DNA of 64,000 bases from Corynebacterium glucuronolyticum DSM 44120 (GCF_030440595.1 NZ_CP047452.1:62001-126000), one strand, 5' to 3'; numbered from the stretch's first letter, positions 46,390-55,487 are shown. Notes: generated from the sequence alone by a model not told the origin. Numbers and translations: made by a program.

Positions 46390-46888
46390 GACAGGGGTAC
46401 GTTTGTCATCGTTGAGACGATAGTAAAACCCATCGATTTGCCACATGTGCATGGCTTGATCACGCTGGAAACGGACACGGGTGATCTTGGGGCGTTTCTT
46501 CGGGTTTGATTCCACAGCTCCTGTCGCCCGCAGCAGGCGAGCAATCGTGGATACGGAAGGCACCGGATCAGTTAATTCTCCTGATGCAATACCTTCAAAC
46601 CGAATGGAGATGGGACCATAGTCCCAGCCCTGACCTTTCAAACGCTTCCGGATCGCAAGCAGTGCTGTGGTCACATGCTCGTCATAGGTCCTTGCTGGGG
46701 TGATCGGGGCACTGGAATGAGGATGCAACGCGCCACCTGCTTCCTCATCGTATCGGGCACGAATGTTGTAGAACGTGCGGCGGGATCTTCAACTGTTCGC
46801 AAAACGCGGTGATAGGCAGACCGTGACCGTCGAAAGGGTCGAACTCAATAATTTTCCGGCGAATCGCCGGAGGAATTGCCTTACTCAT
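46390..46888 (-). pseudogene. IS481-type transposase, 5' part with frameshift
   Basis: Starts MSKAIPPAIRRKIIEFDPFD at 46888. After EQLKIP near 46785 the frame must change to reach RRTFYNIRARYDEEAGGALH, so a base is gained or two are lost. It then runs to HMWQIDGFYYRLNDDKR (first catalytic Asp) and stops at the IS21 insertion. A helix-turn-helix lies at the frameshift. Two separate lesions mean it is dead. Confidence 0.8.
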
Positions 46889-47120
46889 TATCCGATTGTG
46901 CCCGACACACAGCAAAAATAGTTCATGAAACTGTGCACAATGTCATGACACTAGGCGTAAACAATGTCATGACATCAAGCGTGCAAAAGGTAGTGACACA
47001 TAACACCAACTACGCGGACACACGGTACCAACAAACCGCATCCGACAGCTTGGACACCTTGGAGTGCACCAACGAAAGCTTGGATGTCCGGGCGGCCAAT
47101 ACTTTGGTTTGGCGCGTAGC

Positions 47121-47556
47121 GTTTTCCTGCCGACGGACCAAGGCTATATCGACAAGATGACAAAACTGTGCAACATCGATGTGCTTATCATCGAAAGCTT
47201 CCTCACTATCGGAATAGACCAACGCGGACAAGAAGACCTAACCCGCATCGTATTCGAAAGAAATGGGCGTCTGCCCATCATCGTCTCCTCACGATCAACC
47301 ACCGCATACTGGCGAGAAGCCCTCCCCAACCCAGTAGGAGCGGACTCCCTCGTAAGCCGGCTCAACAATGGTCAACGCATCAAAATCGGCCAATACGATA
47401 TGAGAAGACATCTCAACACCCAAAACACTGAAAACTAACCAACCCCTGGACCCTGCCCCACACCAGCAGGGGCCAGTACCAACAACGCACAAACCCCTCA
47501 TTACCACATCAACACCACATCAACACAAACCCAGTACCAACTCACCGCTCCTGGCA
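47121..47556 (+). mobile_element. istB: IS21-family remnant, copy 3 (right end)
   Basis: From FLPTDQGYIDKM to HLNTQNTEN this is the C-terminal 100 residues of an IstB, a few substitutions away from copies 1 and 2, followed by the IS right end with CAGTACCAACTCACCGCTCC and TGGCA at 47556. Everything to the left is lost. It is an older relative of the two intact copies. The 70 bp between 47048 and 47120 belong to neither element. Confidence 0.85.
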
Positions 47557-47670
47557 ACTCTAGTAATCACCAAAAAAGTGAGACTAGTTGGTTAAATGAA
47601 GAACTGGGACGGGCCCATCTCCAGCTCAGATTGTGCATTAACCAACGCATCTATTCCTTAGTGCCGCACA

Positions 47671-48573
47671 CTATGAACTTTCGCGATTTCCGTCGAAAAG
47701 AAATTCTTCGGATGAGAAATGTTCTGAGAGTATCAGAACTTCATTTGTCAACTGCCTTCTATTAGCCGAGTACCGAACTGGATACTCGTGAACCTCAAAA
47801 TCTTCATATAACTCTCTAATCAACGGGTCATTGTCATAGCTTAACAGCCACTTAAATTTTGTTGGTCCGGAGAGGAATTCTGCAAGGCGCGCATGTGCCT
47901 TATCAGACATACCGTTGTAGTAGAGATGCCTCCCTTGAACAACATAGGGGGGGTCAAAAAAAGTAAAAACTGCTTCCAACTCAATCCCGGCTGTAGAGCA
48001 AATTTCAACCAGGTGGCTTTCAGCAAACCTTAGCCCATCAAAATTACTAACGAAGATTCGGTCTCTTCTTTTTGCAATTTCCTGGATTTTTCGTATCAGA
48101 TCTTCCTTGTTGAATCGACAATCGATTTTGTATCGACCTTCTTGACCTTTTCCACCAATGCATCCAGCCTCAATAATTCCCGAATGGTTAGTTCGATTCA
48201 GGAAAAATGTACTAAACGCAAGTTCAACCAGTAAATCCTGGTTTAATTCCATTTTGGATAACTGGCGATGTTGATCCCGCATTTTATACCAGGTAGGCAG
48301 ATCCACCGCCGTTTCCTTTATCTTTTCAACGAGCTCGGCGGTCCTTTCGATTACGCTAAACCAGAATGCATAAATACTACGATCTGCGTCATTAATGGCT
48401 ATATAATCCACTCGATCCCTTAAAAGTAGGTTCAGCGCCACACCAGCCCCACCGCAGTATGGCTCGGCATAAAGTCCAATTCTTTCCTGCGAGGCATCCA
48501 GCAATTTTCCCACCAAAGGAATCAACTGACTCTTCCCACCTGGGTACCTCAATGGCGTTACAGTAACGGGCAT
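47671..48573 (-). CDS. D12-class N6-adenine DNA methylase (Dam-like)
   Basis: 300 residues. LRYPGGKSQLIP and AEPYCGGAGVALNLL form the SAM site, and TFFDPPYV holds the DPPY catalytic motif of alpha-class adenine methylases. Central LNRTNHSGII is also typical. It starts 5 bp after the stop of an OLD-like ATPase gene on the same strand, so the two form one unit. It could mark host DNA for that partner (inference). AT-rich. Confidence 0.88.
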   Translation of the reverse strand: MPVTVTPLRYPGGKSQLIPLVGKLLDASQERIGLYAEPYCGGAGVALNLLLRDRVDYIAINDADRSIYAFWFSVIERTAELVEKIKETAVDLPTWYKMRDQHRQLSKMELNQDLLVELAFSTFFLNRTNHSGIIEAGCIGGKGQEGRYKIDCRFNKEDLIRKIQEIAKRRDRIFVSNFDGLRFAESHLVEICSTAGIELEAVFTFFDPPYVVQGRHLYYNGMSDKAHARLAEFLSGPTKFKWLLSYDNDPLIRELYEDFEVHEYPVRYSANRRQLTNEVLILSEHFSSEEFLFDGNRESS

Positions 48574-48577
48574 GTTT

Positions 48578-50356
48578 CTAAATCTTCACTCGCGATTCAA
48601 CTTGATCAAGGACTCCTATAAAGTCTTCAAAGAAGCGGTCTACTTCAGTTCCATTGTATTCAAGCCAGCGATCTACAAGAATTGGAACAAAATCGGGAGG
48701 CAATTTCCGAAACCAATTTTTACTAAATTCGAGCCTCCGGGTATATGCCCCATACCCGTCATGCTCCTCAGATTTACCAGCGTCTAGATCGCTTTTCTTC
48801 GCTTTGACCCATTTTTGAGTGTAGGGAATTACCACCGAATCGTAGTTGCAGTTTAGCCTTAGAGAATCTTCACATTCAAATAAATAATCATACTCTTCAA
48901 GGCTCTGAACCATTTCCCAAAGTTCGAGTTCAATGGGCAATTTTCCAGGTAAAAACAGCACAGAATATCCGCCTTTATCTCCATCATCACGGTGGATGTG
49001 AAAAGGGCTTCTTAGAATAGTCCTTAGCTTTTTTCTTTCTTGCGATTCGGACTTATCAGGATCCAAAACGACAAATGTGTCATAGAATTTTTCCGGAAAG
49101 GTTGAAACGATTTTGCAAGTCTCTTCAGCACCTTTACTGACCGAATTGATTTCAATTCGTGAAAAAAGTTTGTAGTCTCCATAACGTTCTGCGATAACGT
49201 TCAGTACGGTCGCGGCAACCCCATCTTCAACCAAAACGCCAACCTTTTTCGGTTTGTCGTGTCTGACCATTTCTGATTTTAACTTGTTAGAAATTTCCTC
49301 AAATGTCAGTGGTTTCGTCACTTCTACACCTGTTGAAGATCGGTTTAGGTAATAAAGTTGAGTGGTACCAGCCCCCTCACGTATATGATTTTTCGAATAC
49401 ATGAGTTCCATGAGACTCGTCGAATGGGTGGTGAAGACAATCTGTAAATCAAGTTTTCGCGATTGTTCTAGCAGGTAGTAGTAAAGTCGCGTTTGTGCAG
49501 CAGGATGCAATGTGGCATCTATTTCATCAATTGCAAGAAGCCCCCCTGAAAAAGACTCTTTTTCCTCATTGGAGTTATTTCCATCTTCTCTTCGCTTATC
49601 CCGTTCTTCCTTTAATTTACGGAAAGAAAGAACTGCAGCAAGAATTTGCCCAAGGTTGTCTTGACCTGCAGAATTAGCCAGTGACCCGTAATTGGCTGTC
49701 GCTACTGAAATTCCCCTCTTTTTTGGCACGTCACTGAGGCGTAAAATTTTTGGCTCTAGATCTTTCTCTTTGAAACCTAAGATACGGCAGTAGGCTGCTT
49801 GATATTCCTCAAGAAGCTCCTCGTCGAACTTAATGTTGGTTTCAGACACGGAGACAGACTCCCCTGCTGGGTAAAGCCTCGAAAGACCCAAATAATACGT
49901 TGGCCAGACTAATTTAGCTTCAGTTTTTCTCTGTTCAGTTGGTTTAGGTATAAGCCTCAGACGCTTACTTGGTTCTTTAGAGTCATCCTCGCTATCAGTT
50001 GCTTTGCGGGATCGGTTTGGGCTTTGAATTGCGGCTCGATAGCTCAGAGTTGACACAACGAGATTTTCATCGTCATTTGACTGTCCAAGGGTTAGGATGA
50101 CTTTTTCTCCAGACGTGTCCCCAGTAGGATCGTACTTGATTATATCGGGGAAGTCACCTCTGAAGGCAGTACCATTTAGGTGAGTACCATATTTCTTTTT
50201 TAGCTCACCACAGTTACATAGAATGGCTAAGATTGTAGACTTTCCCACGCCGTTATGACCAGTCAGAACGGTGATGTTTTTGCTTAATGGAATTTTAGTT
50301 GGATTTCCTCCCTTGAAAGCGCGGAAGTCCTTTATTAATATCTTTTTAATATACAT
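48578..50356 (-). CDS. OLD-like AAA ATPase with TOPRIM-type C-terminus
   Basis: 592 residues. An ABC-like ATPase head: Walker A LTGHNGVGKSTI (about 33-44), Walker B LLAIDEIDATLHP, and FTTHSTSLME as switch region. The C-terminal half has VGVLVEDGVAATVL and DTFVVLDPDKSE, which place the Glu and DxD residues of a TOPRIM nuclease. This is the layout of OLD-family nucleases, several of which act against phages. The ATG at 50356 has GAGG five bases upstream; a GTG at 50362 is possible. Operon with the Dam-like methylase. Confidence 0.8.
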   Translation of the reverse strand: MYIKKILIKDFRAFKGGNPTKIPLSKNITVLTGHNGVGKSTILAILCNCGELKKKYGTHLNGTAFRGDFPDIIKYDPTGDTSGEKVILTLGQSNDDENLVVSTLSYRAAIQSPNRSRKATDSEDDSKEPSKRLRLIPKPTEQRKTEAKLVWPTYYLGLSRLYPAGESVSVSETNIKFDEELLEEYQAAYCRILGFKEKDLEPKILRLSDVPKKRGISVATANYGSLANSAGQDNLGQILAAVLSFRKLKEERDKRREDGNNSNEEKESFSGGLLAIDEIDATLHPAAQTRLYYYLLEQSRKLDLQIVFTTHSTSLMELMYSKNHIREGAGTTQLYYLNRSSTGVEVTKPLTFEEISNKLKSEMVRHDKPKKVGVLVEDGVAATVLNVIAERYGDYKLFSRIEINSVSKGAEETCKIVSTFPEKFYDTFVVLDPDKSESQERKKLRTILRSPFHIHRDDGDKGGYSVLFLPGKLPIELELWEMVQSLEEYDYLFECEDSLRLNCNYDSVVIPYTQKWVKAKKSDLDAGKSEEHDGYGAYTRRLEFSKNWFRKLPPDFVPILVDRWLEYNGTEVDRFFEDFIGVLDQVESRVKI

Positions 50357-50644
50357 TGACACCTCTTAATCGAAAGTCTGTACTCAAGTTTACTAAAGGA
50401 CTATTTAGTTGTAGGAGATTCTTCAAAAACTTGCTGGATAGTTTTCCTCTAAATCTGGGCGCTTAGGCTTACTTCCCACGAAAATTTCCGCACGACGTTC
50501 AATACCTCCGACGGCAAACTTGGGAGTTCATGCTTTACTTCGCCTAAGCCGACTCAGCCCTCGAAATCCTTAACCCTTGCCCCGTCTCTAATCAGGTAGC
50601 ACCATCACCTTCGTGCGGAACGGGCTTGGCAAGCTCCTGCAGGC
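50357..50644. other. Intergenic region, no gene seen
   Basis: About 290 bp upstream of the OLD-like operon and downstream of the second xylB remnant. It should contain the operon promoter. I see no ORF, hairpin or repeat worth naming. Confidence 0.45.
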
Positions 50645-51345
50645 CTACCATCCCTCGGTCTTATCCCTGAGTTCCTCGTAGCGGGCGACGGTGTCGGTGT
50701 CGGGGTCGGCTTCGTAGTGTTTGGGGGTGCCTTGGGTGGCCCAGGCGGGTGGGAGGGCTTGCCCGGAGAGCACCCAGGCGGCTTGGCGGGCGGCGCCCAT
50801 GGCGACGTATTCGCCGGGTTCGGGGACAAGCACGTCGACGCCGAAGATGGCGGGGGCGATGCGGCGGATGGCTTCGCTCTTGGCACCGCCGCCGATGAGG
50901 AGGACGCGGTTGGTTTCTTGTTTTGTGGCATCCTCGAGGGCGACCATGGCGTCGCGCATGGAGCAGAGTATTCCTTCGACAGTGGCGCGGGCGATGTCCT
51001 CGCGGGAGGTGTCGGTGTTAAGACCCCGGAAGACGCCGGTGGCATCGGCGAAGCCGGTGCCGTCGTGGACGCTTGCGGTGGAGGCGACGCCGGAGGTGCC
51101 GATGGAGATGCACACGTCGCCGGGCTGCAGGTCGAGGCCGAGGGAGGTGGCCATGTTGTCGCCGGTGCCGGGGCCGACAAGCGCGCCGGAATGGGTCTGA
51201 CCAATGGGCTGGTTGGGGGCGGCCAGTTCGGGCAAGCGCGCGTCGTGGCCGAGGTACAAGCGTGTGACCATGACGAGCTCATCATCAGTTTCCTCTGCAA
51301 CCTCCGAGGGGGTGTTGGCAATACGGTCGGTGGCCCGATCGCCAG
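50645..51345 (-). pseudogene. xylB: xylB (xylulokinase) remnant 2 with internal deletion
   Basis: C-terminal third of xylulokinase: GALVGPGTGDNMATSLGLDL, CISIGTSGVASTA, then GFADATGVFRGL directly joined to EDIARATVEGIL, and on to LIGGGAKSEAIR, GEYVAMGAARQAAWVLSGQ and a stop at 50645. About 60 residues expected between GFADATG and RPDATG are missing, as if recombination joined two ADATG-coding repeats. The N-terminal half is absent. Same orientation as remnant 1 at 14543. Confidence 0.82.
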
Positions 51346-51415
51346 GGTGAGCAGAGTTATTCGAGATCGCTAGACCGAGATGGTGACGGGGTGGAATGCG
51401 AGTCGCCGCCGAAGT

Positions 51416-51437
51416 AGCGAGCGCGTGCGCGCTCGCT
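51416..51437. promoter_or_regulatory. 22-bp palindrome ahead of the MELEF gene
   Basis: AGCGAGCGCG and CGCGCTCGCT, separated by TG, form perfect 10-bp arms ending 17 bp before the ATG at 51455. It could be an operator, or a hairpin in the mRNA leader that limits translation. Confidence 0.5.
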
Positions 51438-51454
51438 GTGGGAAGATGAAACCC

Positions 51455-52249
51455 ATGGAGCTTGAGTTTTTGGAAGCAATGGGTTTTTACTCCTCGGCGG
51501 AGCAGACGTACCGCTTGGTGATGGATGCGCCGGTCGAGTCGGTGGGTGCGTCGGATAACTTCAACCGCGTGTCGGTGTACAAGGATCCGTCGGGGGTGAG
51601 CATCTGCTTCATGGAGTCGCTGTCGGGGCAGACGTCGGAAAGCTTCGCGGTGACCGGGGCGACGCCGGTGAGTGTCGCCGCGTGGCAGGTGACACCGGGG
51701 CTCGTGTGGGCGGATGTCTTTGACAAGGCAGGTGTGCTGCAGACGCGGCTCCTGGTGAGCGTGGACGACCCGCACCGGTACCCGCAATACGCGTTGCAAT
51801 CGGTGGGGAACCCCGTGCGTTGCGACTCCTTCCAGCTCGGCGCGATCGCCTCCGACGTGACGGTGTACCCGTCGGTGGAGGAATGGGCGGCGCACCAGAC
51901 GCCGATTAAGAAGGAAGACACGCACCTCAAGGACGACCCCTCTGTTCCCGACGAGGTGCTTATCGGCCCGAAGTTCATTGGCTGCCCGTGGATCGGGATG
52001 CTGCAGGCCGGGCAAGTCGCTCCGGCGGATCTCGGGCCCCAGGCGCTGTTCAAGGCGCTGGTCGAGGACGTTGCTATCGCTAAGAACACGCTGACCGGTC
52101 GGCCGTGGTACCGCGTGACTGCCAATTGTGGCGTGCCGGTGATGCTGGCGCTTCCTGCGGATATCACGCCGCGGCCACACGTGGGTAGTGTTGTCGACGG
52201 CCAGGTGTTCATGACCGGAACGAGCGGGTTTTGGGCCAAGGACGAGTAG
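51455..52249 (+). CDS. Unknown MELEF-type protein, copy 2
   Basis: 264 residues; paralogue of the gene at 18339 without the repeat insertion. Shared blocks are MELEFLE, SAEQTYRL, FQLGAIAS, EEWAAHQTP, LIGPKFIG, LTGRPWYRV, NCGVPVM and FMTGTSG. No signal peptide, membrane helix or known catalytic motif. I favour ATG 51455 (GGGAAG nine bases upstream, matching the paralogue); ATG 51446 adds three residues. It is followed after 3 bp by a truncated DUF3037 gene, so the two were one operon. Confidence 0.68.
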   Translation: MELEFLEAMGFYSSAEQTYRLVMDAPVESVGASDNFNRVSVYKDPSGVSICFMESLSGQTSESFAVTGATPVSVAAWQVTPGLVWADVFDKAGVLQTRLLVSVDDPHRYPQYALQSVGNPVRCDSFQLGAIASDVTVYPSVEEWAAHQTPIKKEDTHLKDDPSVPDEVLIGPKFIGCPWIGMLQAGQVAPADLGPQALFKALVEDVAIAKNTLTGRPWYRVTANCGVPVMLALPADITPRPHVGSVVDGQVFMTGTSGFWAKDE

Positions 52250-52252
52250 GAA

Positions 52253-52639
52253 TTGACCGTGGCCTTCGATTACTGGGCGGTGCGCCTGCTTCCCGACGTT
52301 TTCGCCATCACCACGTTCGGCGTCGGTGTGATCGTGGCGGATCCGCGCACGGGCGAGGCGAAAAGTACATTCCGTGATGTCCGCCCGCTCCTGCATGCGC
52401 ACCAAAACAGGGACGCATTGGTAGGGCAATTATCTGTGTTTATCGAGGAGGTTCAGCAGGAAAGCAAGGACCGCCCACGCTTTCCAAAATACCTCGACGG
52501 GGTCGCTGAAAATCGGATGAATGAGGTTAGAGTCGAGGCCCGTAAGACGATTGCAGCGGAGTCGATTGAATCTGCTCTTAGCCTTTTATATTCCACCCTT
52601 GTTTGCGGCGATGGCCTGACTGCTGAAGCTGGTCTCTGA
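52253..52639 (+). pseudogene. DUF3037-like protein, truncated copy
   Basis: 128 residues, opening VAFDYWAVRLLPDVFAITTF and GVGVIVADPRTGE, clearly paralogous to the 282-residue protein at 16934. It aligns through ENRMNEVRV and ALSLLYSTL, then stops after GDGLTAEAGL, losing the C-terminal half. TTG start. Whether the short form still works is unknown; truncation is the simpler reading. Confidence 0.6.
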
Positions 52640-52897
52640 GCAAAATTTCTGAAGGAGGTTAGCATCTGGAGCACCCATTCTGCGGTGTGTTTATACACGC
52701 AGGGTGAAGGGCCAGGAGCTTTAACGAGTCAGACATGATGAGCGCGATGTCGGTGATTTTCAGAACATGCTGTTAATCGGGGGCGGTCCTATCGGAAGTT
52801 TACGCTAAACGGTCTACGTGCGGGGGATCGGGTAGACGTGCGTTTCGACCGGGCTGTCTATCGCTGTTAGATGGTGCTGAGAAGCCTACACATGAAA
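52640..52897. other. Intergenic gap after truncated DUF3037 gene
   Basis: About 260 bp. No recognisable continuation of the DUF3037 gene was found in the other frames, so its 3' half has been deleted rather than only frameshifted. Confidence 0.4.
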
Positions 52898-52919
52898 AGG
52901 GGGCACGTCGGTGCCCCCT
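52895..52919 (-). terminator. Terminator of small membrane protein copy B
   Basis: AGGGGGCAC, loop GTCG, GTGCCCCCT; on the minus strand TTTT follows the stem. It lies 15 bp beyond the stop of the gene at 52934. Confidence 0.8.
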
Positions 52920-52933
52920 AATCGTTTTAGTGC

Positions 52934-53293
52934 CTACTTGATGAGGCCTGCATTCTGGGCGACAGTGTAGATTCCCGTGACCCCGAGGAGGCTAAGTGCG
53001 ATCCAGACGAGGCTCCAAACTGCTTGCGAGGCGTTCCAAGCTTGTTCGCCGGTCATATTGAGATCCTGAATGGACCCGGCGGCCATCTCTCTGGCTTCCT
53101 TAGTGTCGGGCATGGCTCCCCAGCCTTTGTTTTCAGCGGCCTTGCCCAGTAATTGCAGGGCGTATACAACGTCCAAATTCGAGTCTCTGGTGGCGTATTC
53201 CTCGTATGCCGGCTCTGCAGTAGCAACTACGCCACCGAGGCCGACTGCAAGCGCGGTGGAGCCTGCCACCATTGACCGAGTAATCTTATTCAT
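52934..53293 (-). CDS. Small secreted/membrane protein, copy B (intact)
   Basis: 119 residues and the best-preserved copy of this family. A signal peptide (MNKITRSMVAGSTALAVGLG, then ATAEP) is followed by an acidic region, the conserved AAGSIQDLNMTGEQAW box, and one C-terminal hydrophobic helix SLVWIALSLLGVTGIY ending NAGLIK. So the mature protein is probably exported and held in an envelope membrane by its C-terminus. I do not recognise the family; small corynebacterial envelope proteins such as porins are one idea. GAAAAGATTCGG precedes the start, a weak ribosome-binding site. Confidence 0.75.
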   Translation of the reverse strand: MNKITRSMVAGSTALAVGLGGVVATAEPAYEEYATRDSNLDVVYALQLLGKAAENKGWGAMPDTKEAREMAAGSIQDLNMTGEQAWNASQAVWSLVWIALSLLGVTGIYTVAQNAGLIK

Positions 53294-53875
53294 TCCGAAT
53301 CTTTTCCAAAGTTGAATGCCAGGTTTATTACAGTTTATATCAACAAAGGGGGAAAAGGAAGGAAAAAATTTTTGATTATCCTGTTCTTATAGGTAGCGGT
53401 GTTGGGATGACGGTCTGCTGCATTGGCGAACTGGAGCAGGGGTGACGTACCTGTCGTGTGTATTCTCAGATCCTTTGCCCTCTTTCCTCAGTGATCGGCG
53501 GTGGGGCTTATGGGTGAAAGGGTATGTGTTGTCGGCGGATATATATGTGGTGAGAATTATGGTAACTGGGCTTGCTGAGTGCTGCCGTGGAGGTCGCTGA
53601 CTGCCTGGACCCGTCTTGCCGCTAGTTGAAAGTGGTGTTGGAGCGGATGATCGGGTGGTAGTTCGGCGGCTGGTTCACCCTTGTTGTCGCGCTTCTCAGT
53701 TAAGTCTGCGGTCCTTTGGGGTGGATGGCTGTCAACCTTGGAGAGTGCTCGGATCTAGAAGGCGGACGGCAACATTGCGTTTTACGGAGCCAACACGGCT
53801 CTAGCAATTTTCTTGGACGAGCTTTTGCTTTTAACATCTAGTCCAGAATTGAGATCACTGTCGTGACCGGAAATG
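53294..53875. other. Long intergenic region
   Basis: About 580 bp between copy B and the araE terminator. The left part is AT-rich and should carry the copy B promoter. A 62-codon ORF at 53616 lacks a ribosome-binding site and recognisable sequence. No repeats seen. Confidence 0.45.
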
Positions 53876-53909
53876 AAAAACCCGACACCAACGCGTAGTT
53901 GGGGTCGGG
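53876..53909 (-). terminator. Rho-independent terminator of araE
   Basis: CCCGACACCAAC and GTTGGGGTCGGG form a stem with one mismatch around GCGTA; on the minus strand TTTTT follows. It lies 19 bp after the araE stop. Confidence 0.88.
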
Positions 53910-53927
53910 ATGTGTAGGACTAATTCT

Positions 53928-55316
53928 TTAGCGGCCGGTCCCGATGGCTTCGATCTCCTCGAGAGACCGTCCACGGGTCTCGGGGACACGGGTGGAGACG
54001 AAGATGACACCAAGGATACAGATAATGCCGAAGATGGCGAACACCGCTTGCTGACTCATGGACGCAACCATGATTGGGAAAAGGAGCCCAACGGCAAAAG
54101 ATCCAATCCAGTTGAAGGAGGACGCAAGTCCGGATGCGCGACCACGAATTGCCAGTGGGAATACTTCGCCCACGAGAACCCAGGTAAGTGGCGCCCACGT
54201 GAAGGAATAAAAGGCCACGTAGATGCTGAGGAATACGACGATGAGCATCGGGTGGGCATCGTCCATGACGAAATTGATGATGGCGGGAAGAAGGAATGAA
54301 AGACCCATGATGGAGCCACCAACTTGAAGCAGGCGCTTTCGGTCGAACTTGTCAGCGATGACTAGGAACAGCAGGGAGCCAAGGACAAGAATGGCACCTT
54401 GGATAATTGGCCACATCAGTGCGTTGGCCGCTTCGGTGCCAGTTGCTTCCTCGACGATCAGAGGAATGTAGTAGAAAATCGCGTTCGCGCCCTGGAACTG
54501 TTGGAATGCTGCAACGCCAACACCGGCTATAACGAGGTATCGGTATTTGCTGGACAGTAGTGTGGACAACGTGGTGGAAGCAGCCGCAGCATCTTCCTTG
54601 GCAGCGGTCTCTCGGATTTCATTCAGTTCAGGTTCTACAAGGTGCGATGGGCGGATGTAGGAAAGGACCGTTCGAGCCTCATCGATACGGTTATGCCGAA
54701 CCAAGAAGCGGGGTGACTCGGGAAGGCGTAGTACGCCTGCGAACAGGATGAAAGCGGGCACCGCAGCTAGTCCAAGCATAGTGCGCCAAGCAAGGTGCTC
54801 GGGAAGGTGTTTGAGGCAGAATGCAACGATGTAAGAAAGCAACATGCCGGATACGATCATCGTCTGGTTAAGGCCGGAAAGCCGACCACGGAGTTTTGCC
54901 GGTGCCATCTCCGACATGTAGGCGGGCACGAGAGCTGAGGCAGCGCCCACACCTAGTCCAAGGAAGATACGCATTATGACTAGGTACACCCAACCTTTAT
55001 TTGGGGCGAAGGCGCACAGCAACGAGAATGCCATAAACACGACTGAGGAGATGAGGATCATCTTCTTGCGCCCAAGTCGGTCTGAGAGCTGTCCAGCAAG
55101 GGCTCCGCCAAGTACAGCACCAAGCATGAGGGAAGATGTGATCCAACCGATGATGGCCGCTTTGCCGTGTAATTCCCAAGCGGATTGGAGAAAGGGGAGG
55201 GCGCCCGTCATGACGCCAATGTCGTAACCAAATAGGATCCCGCCAAAGGATCCGAAGAAATAGATATATCCTTGGCTAATTTTCTTGTCGGTAGCCTGAC
55301 CGGCTGCTGCAGTCAA
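53928..55316 (-). CDS. araE: Sugar-porter MFS transporter, probable L-arabinose importer
   Basis: 462 residues with 12 membrane helices. Sugar-porter signatures are present: FGYDIGVMTGALPFL, SDRLGRKKMI, RIFLGLGVGAASALVPAYMS, LPESPRFLV, QQFQGANAIFYY and VPETRGRSLEEIE. TTG start with AGGAGG five bases upstream. Its neighbours araR and araBDA identify arabinose as the likely substrate; xylose could be shared. An AraR-type operator lies at 55488, upstream of the start. Confidence 0.88.
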   Translation of the reverse strand: MTAAAGQATDKKISQGYIYFFGSFGGILFGYDIGVMTGALPFLQSAWELHGKAAIIGWITSSLMLGAVLGGALAGQLSDRLGRKKMILISSVVFMAFSLLCAFAPNKGWVYLVIMRIFLGLGVGAASALVPAYMSEMAPAKLRGRLSGLNQTMIVSGMLLSYIVAFCLKHLPEHLAWRTMLGLAAVPAFILFAGVLRLPESPRFLVRHNRIDEARTVLSYIRPSHLVEPELNEIRETAAKEDAAAASTTLSTLLSSKYRYLVIAGVGVAAFQQFQGANAIFYYIPLIVEEATGTEAANALMWPIIQGAILVLGSLLFLVIADKFDRKRLLQVGGSIMGLSFLLPAIINFVMDDAHPMLIVVFLSIYVAFYSFTWAPLTWVLVGEVFPLAIRGRASGLASSFNWIGSFAVGLLFPIMVASMSQQAVFAIFGIICILGVIFVSTRVPETRGRSLEEIEAIGTGR

Positions 55317-55487
55317 TGTGACCTCCTGGAATAAGAACGGGCAAGCCGTCTACTGGGAGCGTTAACATTGTGTTTCGCAGCTTCTTTCCTGCCTGTGAGG
55401 AGTGAGGCTGCACCCTTATATGCGTTTGAAGTGCATATATTTGGGCTGTCTTGATCTCTGTTGCTAAGCCTAAGTGGGAAAACTTCA

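Larger units (their letters stand above)
42583..47047 (-). mobile_element. IS481-type element A, interrupted by IS21 copy 2
   Basis: Outer ends start TGTCGATTCGGGG (42583) and, on the minus strand, TGTCGGATGCGG (47047). About 45 bases are inverted between them, including GTTGGTACCGTGTGTCCGCG. TGT...ACA termini fit IS481. No target duplication is visible. Without IS21 copy 2 the element would be about 1.76 kb. Extra GTGCACA and TGTCATGACA repeats lie inside the ends. Confidence 0.75.

Noticed and set aside
51380..52429. Minus-strand ORF of 594 codons through the MELEF copy 2 region
   Set aside because: Antisense shadow of the MELEF and DUF3037 genes joined by chance to the xylB remnant frame.
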